Notes: a model not told the origin generated them from the letters alone. DNA of 64,000 bases from Rubrivivax sp. SCN 71-131 (GCA_001724995.1 MEFD01000022.1:1-64000); one strand, 5' to 3'; positions 1-11,145 are shown, numbered from the stretch's first letter. Program-made: numbers and translations.

Positions 1-81
1 CGCGCCTGGACCGACCGCAAACCCTACGACCCCGCGCTCCACAACGCCGCCGTAGCGCTCGCTTCGACCAGCGGAGGTTGA
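1..81 (+). CDS. 3' end of an unidentified upstream gene (partial)
   Basis: Frame 1 stays open from the window edge to a TGA at 79-81 and would encode 26 residues ending ALASTSGG. Nearly every third codon position is G or C, as in the real genes here, so it looks like the tail of a real protein. The family cannot be named from so little sequence. A transposase tail is possible and would explain why the following subtilase lacks its 5' end, but this is a guess. Confidence 0.35.
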   Translation, partial: RAWTDRKPYDPALHNAAVALASTSGG

Positions 82-106
82 CCCAGGATGTCTCACTGGC
101 GCGCCG

Positions 107-2554
107 GTGGCCGATGGCGGCAACCGCAACAGCGCGCAGGCCGAAAAGGCCGCCTTCCGGCGCGCCGCCCAGTCCGCAGGGGTTCGCTTCACGGAGCGGC
201 GCAGCTTCGACGTGCTGTTCAACGGCTTCTCGGTCGAGGTGGATGCGCGTGATCGCGCCAAGCTGGCCGAACTGCCGGGCGTGAAGGCCATCTACCCCGT
301 CGAAGTGGTGCAGGCCCCGCGGCCCGACCCTGCCGGCGGTGGCGCGGCGCCCGACATGGCCACGGCGCTGGCCATGACCGGCGCCGACCGCGTGCAAAGC
401 CAGCTCGGCTTCACCGGCACCGGCATCAAGGTGGCGGTGATGGACACCGGCATCGACCTCGATCACCCTGATTTCGGCGGCACCGGTGTCAACGGCACCA
501 CGCCGCTCCTGAACCACCCTCGCATCAAATACGGCTACGACTTCGTCGGTGACGCCTTCAATGCCGACTCCACGAGTCCCACGTACAACCCCGTTCCGGC
601 ACCCGACGACAACCCGGACGACTGTGGCGGCCACGGCACGCACGTGGCCGGCATCGTGGGCGCCAACGGCGCGGTCAAGGGTGTCGCTCCGGATGTCACC
701 TTCGGCGCCTACCGCATCTTCGGCTGCGATGGCTCGACCACGGCCGACATCATGATCGCCGCCATGGAGCGCGCGCTGGCCGATGGCATGCACGTGCTCA
801 ACATGAGCATCGGCTCAGCCTTCCAGTGGCCGCAATACCCCACCGCCGTGGCCGCCACCCGGCTGGTCAACAAGGGCATGGTTGTCGTCGCATCGATCGG
901 CAACAGCGGCGCCAACGGCATCTATTCGGCCGGCGCGCCGGGGCTGGGTGAGAAGGTCATCGGTACAGCGTCGTTCGACAACACCTCGGTGACGCTCACC
1001 ACCTTCTCGGTCTCGCCCGACAACACGGCCATCGGCTATTCGGCGATGACCGGCTCGGTGGCAGCGCCGACCTCGGGCTCGCTGCCGATGTCGCGCACGG
1101 GAACGGCCACGTCGGCAGCGGATGCCTGCTCTGCGCTGCCCGCCGGCAGCCTCACCGGCACGGCTGCACTCATCCGTCGCGGCACCTGCAGCTTCGCCAT
1201 CAAGGCCCAAAACGCCCAGGCCGCGGGTGCTGCCGCCGTGGTGATCTACAACAACTCGGCCGGGCGCTTTGCCGGCACCATCGCCGGCAGCGGCGTGACC
1301 ATCCCGACCGTGCAGGTCTCCGACGCCGAAGGCGTGCTGATCGACGGCCGCCTGGCCGCCGGTGCGGTCACGATGACCTGGCAGTCCAGCATCGGCTCCT
1401 TCGCCAATGCCACGGGCAACCTGATCTCGAGCTTCAGCTCCTACGGTCTCAGCCCCGATCTGTCGCTCAAGCCCGATATCGGAGCCCCCGGCGGCCTGAT
1501 CTATTCCACCTACCCGCTGGAAGCCGGCGCCTACGCCACGCTGTCGGGCACCTCGATGTCCTCGCCGCATGTCGCCGGCGCCGCGGCGCTGCTGCTGCAG
1601 GCCCAGCCGAAGACGCCGGCGCAGGCCATGCGCGGCATCCTGCAGAACAGCGCCGATCCCAAGCCCTGGTGGGGTAACCCGGCTCTTGGCTTCCTCGACA
1701 ACGTGCACCGCCAGGGTGCCGGCATGCTGGACATCGACGACGCCATTCTGGCGACGACCCGCGTCGATCCCGCGAAGATCGCCGCCGGCGAGGGCGAGGC
1801 CGGCCCGGTGACGCGCACGGTCACCATCGAGAACAAGAGCGCATCGACGGTGACCTACAACCTGTCGTCGGTCAACGGCTTGTCGACGGGGGCCAACTCG
1901 TTCACCCCGGGCTTCAGCACCTCGAATGCCAGCGTGGCCTTCAGCGCCGGCTCGGTGGTGGTGCCGGCCAAGGGCAGCGCGACCGTCGACGTGACCATCA
2001 CGCCGGCCACGGCGCCGGCCGGCGGCCAGTATGGCGGCTATGTGGTGCTGACCGACGCGGCGGATGCAGGCAAGGTGTTCCGTGTGCCGTTTGCCGGCCA
2101 TATCGGCGACTACCAGGCGCGCCAGGTGCTGGTGCCGACGGCCAACAACTTCCCGCGACTCGGCTGGAGCCCGAATGGCGTCAATTTCGGCTTTGCCGGC
2201 GCCGGTGATGTCTTCACGATGCAGGGCCAGGACATCCCCTACGTGCTGGCGCACCTCGACCATCAATCACGCCGCTTGCGCGTCGAAGCGGTCGATGCCG
2301 TCAGCGGCAAGTCCTGGCACCGTATCAGCAACGACGATTACCTGCCGCGCAACAGCACGGCCACCGGTTTCTTCGCCTTCGCCTGGGACGGCACCACCTT
2401 CACGGGCAACGGCAAGAACCGCAACCAGTGGCGCACGGCGCCCAATGGGCAGTATGTGCTGAAGGTGTCGGTGCTGAAGGCCCTGGGTGACGAGAACAAC
2501 CCGGCGCACTGGGAGACCTGGACCTCGCCGATGTTCGAGGTCCAGCGCCCCTGA
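107..2554 (+). CDS. S8 family serine peptidase (subtilase), 5' end apparently missing
   Basis: Secreted subtilisin-type protease by family. The order is an inhibitor-I9-like propeptide (residues about 10-65), a catalytic domain with Asp113 (MDTGID), His176 (GHGTH) and Ser483 (GTSMSSPH), a protease-associated insert at about 340-430 and Fn3-like domains to the end. The only in-frame start is GTG 107, with no Shine-Dalgarno site and no signal peptide. A TAG at 53-55 closes the frame upstream. The protein therefore begins just inside the propeptide. Residues encoded just before 107 (LTGAPVA) look like family sequence, so a frameshift or truncation near 55-105 is likely. If so, the product would stay in the cytoplasm or the gene is dead. 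The catalytic part itself is intact. A perfect terminator follows the stop. Confidence 0.85.
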   Translation: MADGGNRNSAQAEKAAFRRAAQSAGVRFTERRSFDVLFNGFSVEVDARDRAKLAELPGVKAIYPVEVVQAPRPDPAGGGAAPDMATALAMTGADRVQSQLGFTGTGIKVAVMDTGIDLDHPDFGGTGVNGTTPLLNHPRIKYGYDFVGDAFNADSTSPTYNPVPAPDDNPDDCGGHGTHVAGIVGANGAVKGVAPDVTFGAYRIFGCDGSTTADIMIAAMERALADGMHVLNMSIGSAFQWPQYPTAVAATRLVNKGMVVVASIGNSGANGIYSAGAPGLGEKVIGTASFDNTSVTLTTFSVSPDNTAIGYSAMTGSVAAPTSGSLPMSRTGTATSAADACSALPAGSLTGTAALIRRGTCSFAIKAQNAQAAGAAAVVIYNNSAGRFAGTIAGSGVTIPTVQVSDAEGVLIDGRLAAGAVTMTWQSSIGSFANATGNLISSFSSYGLSPDLSLKPDIGAPGGLIYSTYPLEAGAYATLSGTSMSSPHVAGAAALLLQAQPKTPAQAMRGILQNSADPKPWWGNPALGFLDNVHRQGAGMLDIDDAILATTRVDPAKIAAGEGEAGPVTRTVTIENKSASTVTYNLSSVNGLSTGANSFTPGFSTSNASVAFSAGSVVVPAKGSATVDVTITPATAPAGGQYGGYVVLTDAADAGKVFRVPFAGHIGDYQARQVLVPTANNFPRLGWSPNGVNFGFAGAGDVFTMQGQDIPYVLAHLDHQSRRLRVEAVDAVSGKSWHRISNDDYLPRNSTATGFFAFAWDGTTFTGNGKNRNQWRTAPNGQYVLKVSVLKALGDENNPAHWETWTSPMFEVQRP

Positions 2555-2575
2555 TCGCAGCGGCGCTCGTGTCAG

Positions 2576-2608
2576 AGCCCCTGGCAGCCCCGCTGCCAGG
2601 GGCTTTTT
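2576..2608 (+). terminator. Rho-independent terminator after the subtilase
   Basis: A perfect 12-bp inverted repeat (AGCCCCTGGCAG, 2576-2587, with CTGCCAGGGGCT, 2593-2604) with a 5-nt loop is followed by a run of five T (2604-2608). It starts 22 bp after the subtilase stop, the classical intrinsic terminator arrangement. Confidence 0.9.
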
Positions 2609-2689
2609 GCGCCGCAGGAGTTGCGCGACCGGGCATCGGTGGTACGTGTCCTGCGACCGCTCCACGGAGTACCGGCAGTCCGGCGATGC

Positions 2690-2888
2690 CAGCGCGGACG
2701 ACGGCGCCCGGATGCCGCAGGCCGGCAGTCAGGCCGTTGAAGCTCAGGCCGATGGTGGCCGTCCTGCCCAGGCTCGCCGCATTGGGCGCCGTCACCGTCA
2801 GGTTGCCGGCCGCATGACCACCGGAATGCTCAAGGTCGCCGGGCTCATGGCGACCCAGCCGCTGACAAGGCGCTCGCTGAAGCCGGCT
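2690..2888 (-). pseudogene. Decayed C-terminal fragment of a second subtilase
   Basis: Directly behind the secA stop, the minus strand reads SERLVSGWVAMSPATL in one frame and then, after a shift near 2815, LTVTAPNAASLGRTAT and LSFNGLTAG in the next frame. Both stretches resemble the C-terminal Fn3-like tails common in Burkholderiales S8 peptidases. There is no start, catalytic domain or single reading frame, so this is a remnant. It is not a copy of the C-terminus of the adjacent plus-strand subtilase, which has different sequence. The assignment rests on remembered family features. No function is expected. Confidence 0.45.
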
Positions 2889-5633
<2,745 letters not shown>

Positions 5634-5772
5634 GCGGGGAGAGCCCGTTGGCGCGTTGGGGGACTAGCGCGCGCAAAGCGTGCTAGTCTATCACCCGCCA
5701 TCGCGCCGTCCGCCCGGCACGCCTGACCCTGCGCGCCGGCCGGCGCGACGTGCGCCGGCGCACCGGCCGGGG

Positions 5773-6828
5773 TCAGCGCCGTTGCGCGCTGCGCTCGGGT
5801 GCGACCGGGCGCGCCGCCATCAACCGGGCCGGGGCCGCGGCCAGGAAGCGGGCCGGGTTCTGCGGCACACCCTCGAGCAACACCTCGAAGTGCAGATGCG
5901 GACCGGTGGAGCGGCCGGTCGTGCCGACCTCGGCGATCGCCTGGCCGCGCTTGACGATCTCGCCCTGCTGCACGAGCAGATGACTGCCGTGGGCATAGCG
6001 CGTGATCAGGCCCTTGCCGTGATCGATCTCGACCAGCTTGCCGTACTCCGGGTGCACGCCTGAGCTCAGCACCACGCCCGCGGCCGATGCCAGGATCGGG
6101 GTTCCCGGCTCGGCCGGAAAATCCAGCCCGGTGTGCAACGCGGTTCGCCCGGTAAAGGGGTCGTTGCGCAGGCCGAAGCCGGAACCGAACACGCCCTGTA
6201 CCGGCGCTGAGCTGGGCACGCGCAGCGTGTCCAGCCGCGCCTGGAAGAGGCGCGATTCGCTGTAGGCGAAGAGGTCGCCCTGCCAGTCGGCCGCCTCGTC
6301 CAGCCCCGCCAGCAACTGCTGCAGTTGCTGCAGCGAGGGTCGATCGGCGGCAACGAACGGGCCGCCGCTGCCCGCCGGCGTCACCTCGGCACGGCCGCTC
6401 GGCGTGACCGCCCCACCCTGGCCGCTCTGCACGCTCGCGGGCTGTCCGGCGGCAGCGCCGCCTGCGGCGGGGCGGGACGCTCCGAGCTCTTCCGGCTTGA
6501 CGCCGGCCAGGCCGCTGACGCGTTCGCTCATCGCCTCGAGCCGGATCAGCTTGGCCTGCATCTCGCCGACCTTCTGCGCCATCGCGTCGAGGTTCTCGCG
6601 CATGAAGCGCTCGCGCTCCGCGATCTCGCCGCGCAGCACCCACTGCACGAGCGGGCCGACGACCGGCCAGCCCTCGTGCACCGCCTTCAGGAAGACGAAG
6701 TGGTAGATCGCTCCGGAGAGCGCCATCAGCGCCACGGCCAGCGAGGCCGTCGCCAGCACGAGCTGCAGCGCGCCAAGCTGCATCACGCGCGTGCGTGCCA
6801 TGCGTCCGTGGGTGATGAGCACCTGCAT
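5773..6828 (-). CDS. M23 family (LytM/NlpD-type) metallopeptidase
   Basis: A 351-residue envelope protein with a short cytoplasmic start, one transmembrane segment at about residues 16-40, a coiled-coil-prone region with repeated Glu/Arg and Gln/Leu, a low-complexity Ala/Gly linker, and a C-terminal M23 domain with HTGLD and HLHFE zinc ligands. The family cleaves, or regulates cleavage of, peptidoglycan cross-links in the periplasm. The start chosen (6826-6828) is preceded by AGGAG at good spacing. The frame is open further upstream, but that part overlaps dciA on the other strand and is implausible. It is divergent from dciA with only 20 bp between starts. M23-dciA-secA proximity is seen in other proteobacteria. 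Confidence 0.93.
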   Translation of the reverse strand: MQVLITHGRMARTRVMQLGALQLVLATASLAVALMALSGAIYHFVFLKAVHEGWPVVGPLVQWVLRGEIAERERFMRENLDAMAQKVGEMQAKLIRLEAMSERVSGLAGVKPEELGASRPAAGGAAAGQPASVQSGQGGAVTPSGRAEVTPAGSGGPFVAADRPSLQQLQQLLAGLDEAADWQGDLFAYSESRLFQARLDTLRVPSSAPVQGVFGSGFGLRNDPFTGRTALHTGLDFPAEPGTPILASAAGVVLSSGVHPEYGKLVEIDHGKGLITRYAHGSHLLVQQGEIVKRGQAIAEVGTTGRSTGPHLHFEVLLEGVPQNPARFLAAAPARLMAARPVAPERSAQRR

Positions 6829-6848
6829 CGCCAATAAACTCCTGCTCC

Positions 6849-7217
6849 ATGTCCAAGCGCAAGCCCGCAGCGAGCGGTGCACCGCACCCGGGCCGCGGCG
6901 CGGCGCGGGCCGCAGGCCCGGCCCTGGGCCTGGCCGACGCGCTCGACCGCAGCGAACCGCTCGGGCTCCTGTTGCGCCGCCTGCACCAGGCACGCACGCT
7001 GTTCGAGGCGCTGGCCCCACTGCTGCCCGCAGGCCTGCGCGCCGACGTGCGCCCGGGCCCGGTGGACGGGGACACCTGGACCCTGCTCGCAGCGCACAAC
7101 CCCGCCGCGGCCAAGCTGCGCCAGTTGCTGCCCCTGCTGCTGCAGCGCCTGCAGGAGACGGGGTGGGAGGGTAGCGCAATCAGGGTGCGGGTTCAACCGC
7201 CCTCCCCGCCGCTCTGA
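6849..7217 (+). CDS. dciA: DciA-like DUF721 protein
   Basis: 122 residues. After a basic, disordered N-terminus (about 1-25) comes a compact DUF721 domain with LGLADALDRS, an LLRRLHQAR helix and a WTLLAAHNPAAAKLRQLLP segment, ending in a Pro-rich tail. DUF721/DciA is the ancestral loader of the DnaB replicative helicase in bacteria without DnaC. The short betaproteobacterial forms carry the same domain near the C-terminus. Its place beside secA and an M23 peptidase matches its usual neighbourhood. The ATG at 6849 has only a weak Shine-Dalgarno site because its leader is squeezed into 20 bp shared with the divergent peptidase gene. Confidence 0.75.
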   Translation: MSKRKPAASGAPHPGRGAARAAGPALGLADALDRSEPLGLLLRRLHQARTLFEALAPLLPAGLRADVRPGPVDGDTWTLLAAHNPAAAKLRQLLPLLLQRLQETGWEGSAIRVRVQPPSPPL

Positions 7218-7384
7218 AAGCGCCCGCAACAGCCGCATGCCGCGGCAGCCTGCGTCACCGCATTCTTCGTGCCGCCGATGGCGATCTCGATCTCGGGCCG
7301 GACGCCCGACAGCCTGCCGACGGCACAGGCGCTCGAGGCTGCCGGCGATCTCGGCCTCACGCATGAACCGGCGCTGGCCTGCGG

Positions 7385-7411
7385 TTGAGCCTTATGAATC
7401 AGGGTTATTAG
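7385..7411 (+). promoter_or_regulatory. Possible sigma-70 promoter upstream of the sulfide dehydrogenase pair
   Basis: TTGAGC (7385-7390) and TATTAG (7406-7411), 15 bp apart, lie in an unusually AT-rich island 75 bp before the cytochrome start. Spacing and matches are mediocre. The rest of 7218-7485 holds no convincing gene, only a short Cys-rich minus-strand frame without a start. Confidence 0.25.
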
Positions 7412-7485
7412 GGGGAGCACTGCGACGGCAGGTTTTCCACAATTGGCGGTGTCCGGCGCCGCGCGCCACCCGCCTTGGAGGGACC

Positions 7486-7800
7486 ATGCACCGATTGACT
7501 CGTCTTCTCGTCGCGCCGGCGTTGCTGCTCGGCGGTTTGAGTCCGGCCTGGGCACAGGACGCGAACCTGGCGCGCAGCCTGGCCGCCACCTGCGCCAACT
7601 GTCACGGCACCAACGGTCAGGCGCGCGGCGACATGACCCCGCTGGCCGGCGTGCCGGCCAACAAGATCATCGCGATGCTGGCCGACTTCAAGAGCGGTGC
7701 GCTGCCGTCGACGATCATGGGCCAGATTGCCAAGGGCTACACCGACGAGCAGGTGCGCCTGCTCGCCGGATTCTTTGCGGCACAACCGGCCAAGCGCTGA
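7486..7800 (+). CDS. fccA: Monoheme class I cytochrome c (FccA-like sulfide dehydrogenase subunit)
   Basis: 104 residues. A clear Sec signal peptide (about 1-24, cleaved after PAWAQ) is followed by a mature domain of about 80 residues with one heme-binding CANCH. A Met in the STIMGQIAKGY segment is the likely distal ligand. It is a periplasmic electron acceptor. The next gene, 9 bp downstream, encodes the FAD-binding sulfide dehydrogenase subunit, so this should be its cytochrome partner carrying electrons from sulfide oxidation to the respiratory chain. GGAGG before ATG 7486 fixes the start. It resembles the single-heme FccA type or one half of a cytochrome c4. Confidence 0.85.
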   Translation: MHRLTRLLVAPALLLGGLSPAWAQDANLARSLAATCANCHGTNGQARGDMTPLAGVPANKIIAMLADFKSGALPSTIMGQIAKGYTDEQVRLLAGFFAAQPAKR

Positions 7801-7809
7801 GGAGATGGC

Positions 7810-9096
7810 ATGAAGCAAGGGTTCGAACTCGGGCGCCGGCATCTGCTGGGCGCTGGCGCCGCGCTGGCGGCCACCACGCTCGCCGGCTGCGCCGGCATGA
7901 CGAGCGGCGGGCCGTCGATCGGCAGGGTCGTGATCGTCGGCGGCGGCTACGGCGGCGCCACCGCAGCGCGCTATCTCAAGCTGTGGGGCGGCAACGTCGA
8001 CGTCACGCTGATCGAGCGCCAGAGTGAATTCGTCTCCTGCCCGATCAGCAACCTGGTGCTCGGCGGCTACAAGACGATGGCCGACATCACCCGGGGTTAC
8101 GGCGGACTGAAGGCGGCCGGAGTCAAGATGGTGCAGGGAGAAGCCGTCGCCGTCGACCCCGGCGCGCGCACGGTGCGCCTGGCGGACGGCCGCACGCTCG
8201 CCTATGACCGGCTGGTGCTGTCGCCCGGCGTCGATTTCATGCTCGACCAGGTCGGTGGCCTGCAGGCGGCGCTGGATGCGGGTCGCGTGTTCCACGCCTG
8301 GAAGGCCGGGCCGCAGACGGCGGCGCTGCGCGGGGCGATCGAGGGCATGCGCGATGGCGGCGTGTTCGCGATGTTCATTCCGAAGGCGCCCTATCGCTGC
8401 CCGCCCGGACCCTACGAGCGCGCCTGCGTCGTCGCCACCTACCTCAAGGCCGCCAAGCCGCGATCCAAGCTGCTGATCTACGACGCCAACCCCGAGATCA
8501 CCTCGAAGAAGGGCCTGTTCCAGAAGGCGTTCAGCGAGCTGCACGCCGGCATCCTCGAGTACCGTCCCAACGCCGAGCTGAAGGAGATCGCGGGCAACGT
8601 CGCCAGGACCGAGTTCGACGACGTCAAGGCCGACGTGATCAACGCGATTCCGCCGCAGCGCGGCGGGGATCTGGCGCGCTCGGCCGGGCTGCTGAACATG
8701 AACGCCCGCTGGGCCGGCGTGAACTGGCTGACGATGGAGTCGACCGCGGTGCCCGGGATCCACGTGCTCGGCGACACCACCTTCTCCGCGCCGCAGATGC
8801 CCAAGTCCGGCCACATGGCGAACCAGCAAGCCAAGGTCGCAGCGGCCGCGATCATCCAGTTGCTCCAGGGCGCGGCGGTGAACCCGGCGCCGGTGGTGAT
8901 GAACACCTGCTACAGCTTCGTCAGCGATCGCGAGGCGATGCACGTGGCCTCGGTGCACCAGTACAACGCGGCCGAAAAGACCTTCAAGACCGTGCCGGGT
9001 TCGGGCGGCGTGTCAGCCGCGCGCAGCCTGAGCGAAGCGCGCCACGCGCTCAGCTGGGCGAACAACATCTGGACCGATTCACTCGCACTGGCCTGA
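7810..9096 (+). CDS. fccB: Flavocytochrome c sulfide dehydrogenase, flavoprotein subunit
   Basis: 428 residues, a periplasmic FAD protein oxidising sulfide to sulfur or polysulfide. A Tat-type signal (GRRHLLG, then an Ala-rich stretch ending AGCAG) occupies about residues 8-30, as in other FccB proteins. A Rossmann FAD motif GGGYGG is at 44-49. Cys77 in VSCPISN corresponds to the conserved Cys region near the flavin, and a second Cys in YRCPPGPYE fits the redox-active pair. The C-terminal flavocytochrome domain is complete (NTCYSF, then WANNIW). It is translated just after the cytochrome gene. No sox, dsr or sulfur-globule genes are visible, so the likely role is sulfide detoxification or supplementary electron supply. 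Confidence 0.92.
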   Translation: MKQGFELGRRHLLGAGAALAATTLAGCAGMTSGGPSIGRVVIVGGGYGGATAARYLKLWGGNVDVTLIERQSEFVSCPISNLVLGGYKTMADITRGYGGLKAAGVKMVQGEAVAVDPGARTVRLADGRTLAYDRLVLSPGVDFMLDQVGGLQAALDAGRVFHAWKAGPQTAALRGAIEGMRDGGVFAMFIPKAPYRCPPGPYERACVVATYLKAAKPRSKLLIYDANPEITSKKGLFQKAFSELHAGILEYRPNAELKEIAGNVARTEFDDVKADVINAIPPQRGGDLARSAGLLNMNARWAGVNWLTMESTAVPGIHVLGDTTFSAPQMPKSGHMANQQAKVAAAAIIQLLQGAAVNPAPVVMNTCYSFVSDREAMHVASVHQYNAAEKTFKTVPGSGGVSAARSLSEARHALSWANNIWTDSLALA

Positions 9097-9268
9097 GCGC
9101 GCGAGCCGCGCGTTGCGGTGCCGTCGGCAATCACACCGAGCCGGGCACCGTCACGCTGCTGATGCGGCACGTCGCACCGCAGGGCAGGTCTCTCGGCCTA
9201 CGCCTTCCCCATGCGGTGCGAGGCCCGCGCTCCTGATGGAGCGCGGCCGGCCGCGCTGTGGCGCTTGC

Positions 9269-9664
9269 TCAGGCCTCGAGCGCGGATAGCGCCTGTTCCA
9301 GGCGCTCGCGGACCTGCGCGGCGAGGGGCGCCACCTTGGGGTTGTCGACCAGCCCCAGCACCGCGTGCGGATCCATCAGCTCGACGTGCACCACCGCCTG
9401 CGCATCCTGGCGCACGACGACATTGCAGGGCAGCAGCGCGCCGATCTGCGGCTCGGCCCCGATCGCCTGGTGCGCGAAGTTGGGGTTGCAGGCGCCGAGG
9501 ATGCGGTAGGGCGGCATGTCGGCATCGAGCTTCTTCTTCATCGTTGCCTGCACGTCGATCTCGGTCAGGATGCCGAAGCCGACCTTGCCCAGCTCCTCGA
9601 CGATGCGCTCGCGTGCGCGCTCGAAACCCAGGGTCGTGGTGCGACCGAATGCGTACTTGCTCAT
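9269..9664 (-). CDS. DUF302 domain protein
   Basis: 131 residues without signal peptide or membrane segment. The whole protein matches the DUF302 fold: an N-terminal YAFGRTTTLGFERA strand-helix, a TEIDVQATMKKKL segment, then YRILGACNPNFAHQA and LLPCNVVV with the paired Cys residues typical of the family. The biochemical function is unknown. Members often sit beside cytochromes and sulfur or metal redox genes, which agrees with the nearby fccAB, but it is convergent with fccB and has its own transcription unit. The ATG is preceded by GGAGG. Confidence 0.85.
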   Translation of the reverse strand: MSKYAFGRTTTLGFERARERIVEELGKVGFGILTEIDVQATMKKKLDADMPPYRILGACNPNFAHQAIGAEPQIGALLPCNVVVRQDAQAVVHVELMDPHAVLGLVDNPKVAPLAAQVRERLEQALSALEA

Positions 9665-9689
9665 GGGCGTCCTCCAGCGGAAATGGGGT

Positions 9690-9765
9690 TGGTGCCGGCT
9701 ATCCGAATCGAACGGATGACCTTCCGCTTACAAGGCGGGTGCTCTACCAGCTGAGCTAAGCCGGC
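9690..9765 (-). tRNA. tRNA-Thr (anticodon UGU)
   Basis: The minus strand folds into a 76-nt cloverleaf starting GCCGGCTTAGCTCAG, with an acceptor stem GCCGGC/GCCGGC, a D-loop with GGTAGA, anticodon loop CTTGTAA (anticodon TGT), T-loop TTCGATT and an encoded CCA end. It closely resembles bacterial tRNA-Thr. The first anticodon-stem pair is a C-A mismatch (positions 27/43). No other tRNA was found in the window. Confidence 0.95.
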
Positions 9766-9834
9766 CGATCAAGATATCCATTCTAGGCCGCGGGGTCCGC
9801 GGTGCGTCCGCCGGCCCGGCCGCGCGGCACGAGC

Positions 9835-10413
9835 CTATTTGATGCGCTTGAGCGAGGGACGCTGCGGACCCGCGGGCGGGGGCGGCTGTGGGGGCTCCGG
9901 CCCTTCCGGGGGTTCGGCGGGTGCGGGCGCCGCGCCCGACGCACCCGATGCGCCTGCGGCGTCGTGTCCCGGCGTGGCGGCGTCCTGCCCTTCGACGCTG
10001 GCCAGGTGCAGCCCGCGCGCAGCACCTCCTTTCGGCGCCTGCGTCTCGTCGTCTTCGGCCTCGCTCGGTATCGCCGCGCTGGGAACGGGGAAGGCCATGC
10101 CCTGCCCGTTCTCGCGCGCGTAGATCGCGACCACATGGTCGACCGGCACCATGATGTCGCGCGCCACGCCGCCGAAGCGCGCGCGGAATTCGATCGCCTC
10201 GTTGCCGAGCTTCAAGCCGCTCGTGGCCTCGAAGCCGACGTTGAGCACGATCTCGTTGTTCTTCACGTACTCCATCGGCACCCGTACCGAGCCGTCGACG
10301 TGGACGGCGATGTAGGGCGTGAATCCGTTGTCCGTGCACCAGTCGTGCAGCGCGCGCAGCAGGTAGGGGCGCGTCGAGGTGCCCTGTCCGTCGCCGCCCA
10401 CGGCCTGGTTCAT
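9835..10413 (-). CDS. sspB: ClpXP protease specificity-enhancing factor SspB
   Basis: 192 residues. The N-terminal SspB fold (about 15-115, with TRPYLLRALHDWC, PYIAVHVD and the VGLKLGNEAIEF-like strand) binds ssrA tags of trans-translated proteins. A long Ala/Pro/Gly-rich flexible linker then leads to a basic C-terminal end (RPSLKRIK) resembling the XB motif that docks on ClpX. This is the normal SspB layout with a longer than usual linker. The ATG at 10411-10413 is chosen over a GTG five codons upstream because homologues start near MNQA. It is downstream of sspA in the same direction, as in most proteobacteria. Confidence 0.92.
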   Translation of the reverse strand: MNQAVGGDGQGTSTRPYLLRALHDWCTDNGFTPYIAVHVDGSVRVPMEYVKNNEIVLNVGFEATSGLKLGNEAIEFRARFGGVARDIMVPVDHVVAIYARENGQGMAFPVPSAAIPSEAEDDETQAPKGGAARGLHLASVEGQDAATPGHDAAGASGASGAAPAPAEPPEGPEPPQPPPPAGPQRPSLKRIK

Positions 10414-10533
10414 GCGTCGACCCCGCACCCGCAGGCGGCGCAGCCGGTACCGGCGCGAGCGCTCGTCGACGCGCGCGATGGACGCGCGTGAGGACGGGAA
10501 GACAGCTTCGTGCAGGTGCCCATGGCCGCGACC

Positions 10534-11145
10534 CTACTTGCGCATCACCTTTTCCGAGGGCGTGAGGGCCTCGATGTAGGCCGGGCGCGAGAAGATGCGT
10601 TCCGCGTACTTCAGCAGCGGCGCGGCGTTCTTGCTCAGCTCGATGCCGTAGTAGTCGAGCCGCCAGAGCAGCGGAGCGATCGCCACGTCGAGCATGCTGA
10701 AGTCGTCGCCGAGCATGTAGCGGTTCTTCAGGAAGATCGGCGCCAGCTGCGTCAGGCGGTCGCGGATCTGGCTGCGCGCCTTCTCCAACTGGCGGTCGGT
10801 GGCCTTGACGCTGCGGCTCTCGAGCAGGCTGACATGAGTGAACAACTCCTTCTCGAAGTTGAACAGGAAGAGCCGCACGCGCGCCCGCGCCACCGGGTCG
10901 CCGGGCATGAGCTGGGGGTGCGGAAAACGCTCGTCGATGTACTCGTTGATGATGTGCGATTCGTACAGGATGAGGTCGCGCTCGACGAGGATGGGAACCT
11001 CGTTGTACGGGTTCATGAGCGCGATGTCCTCCGGCTTGGCGAAGAGATCGACGTCGCGGATCTCGAAGTCCATGCCCTTCTCGAACAGCACGAAGCGGCA
11101 GCGATGCGAATACGGGCAGGTAGTTCCGGAGTAAAGCACCATCAT
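10534..11145 (-). CDS. sspA: Stringent starvation protein A
   Basis: 203 residues with the glutathione S-transferase fold: a thioredoxin-like N-domain (YSGTTCPYSHRCRFVLFEKG, then NEVPILVERDL and LYESHIINEYIDERFPHP) and an all-helical C-domain. SspA has no transferase activity. It binds RNA polymerase and sigma-70 and alters transcription in starvation and acid stress. It lies between the cytochrome bc1 operon and sspB. A terminator separates it from petC, so it likely has its own promoter in the 11146-11200 segment and is co-transcribed with sspB. Confidence 0.95.
   Translation of the reverse strand: MMVLYSGTTCPYSHRCRFVLFEKGMDFEIRDVDLFAKPEDIALMNPYNEVPILVERDLILYESHIINEYIDERFPHPQLMPGDPVARARVRLFLFNFEKELFTHVSLLESRSVKATDRQLEKARSQIRDRLTQLAPIFLKNRYMLGDDFSMLDVAIAPLLWRLDYYGIELSKNAAPLLKYAERIFSRPAYIEALTPSEKVMRK

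Noticed and set aside
815-2266. Long minus-strand open frame opposite the subtilase
   Set aside because: Antisense shadow: the plus strand has the full S8 triad and domains, and the reverse frame has Arg/His/Gly-rich filler.
7193-7480. Minus-strand Cys-rich frame before the sulfide dehydrogenase genes
   Set aside because: No ribosome site, no known motif and competing frames. It cannot be supported as a gene.
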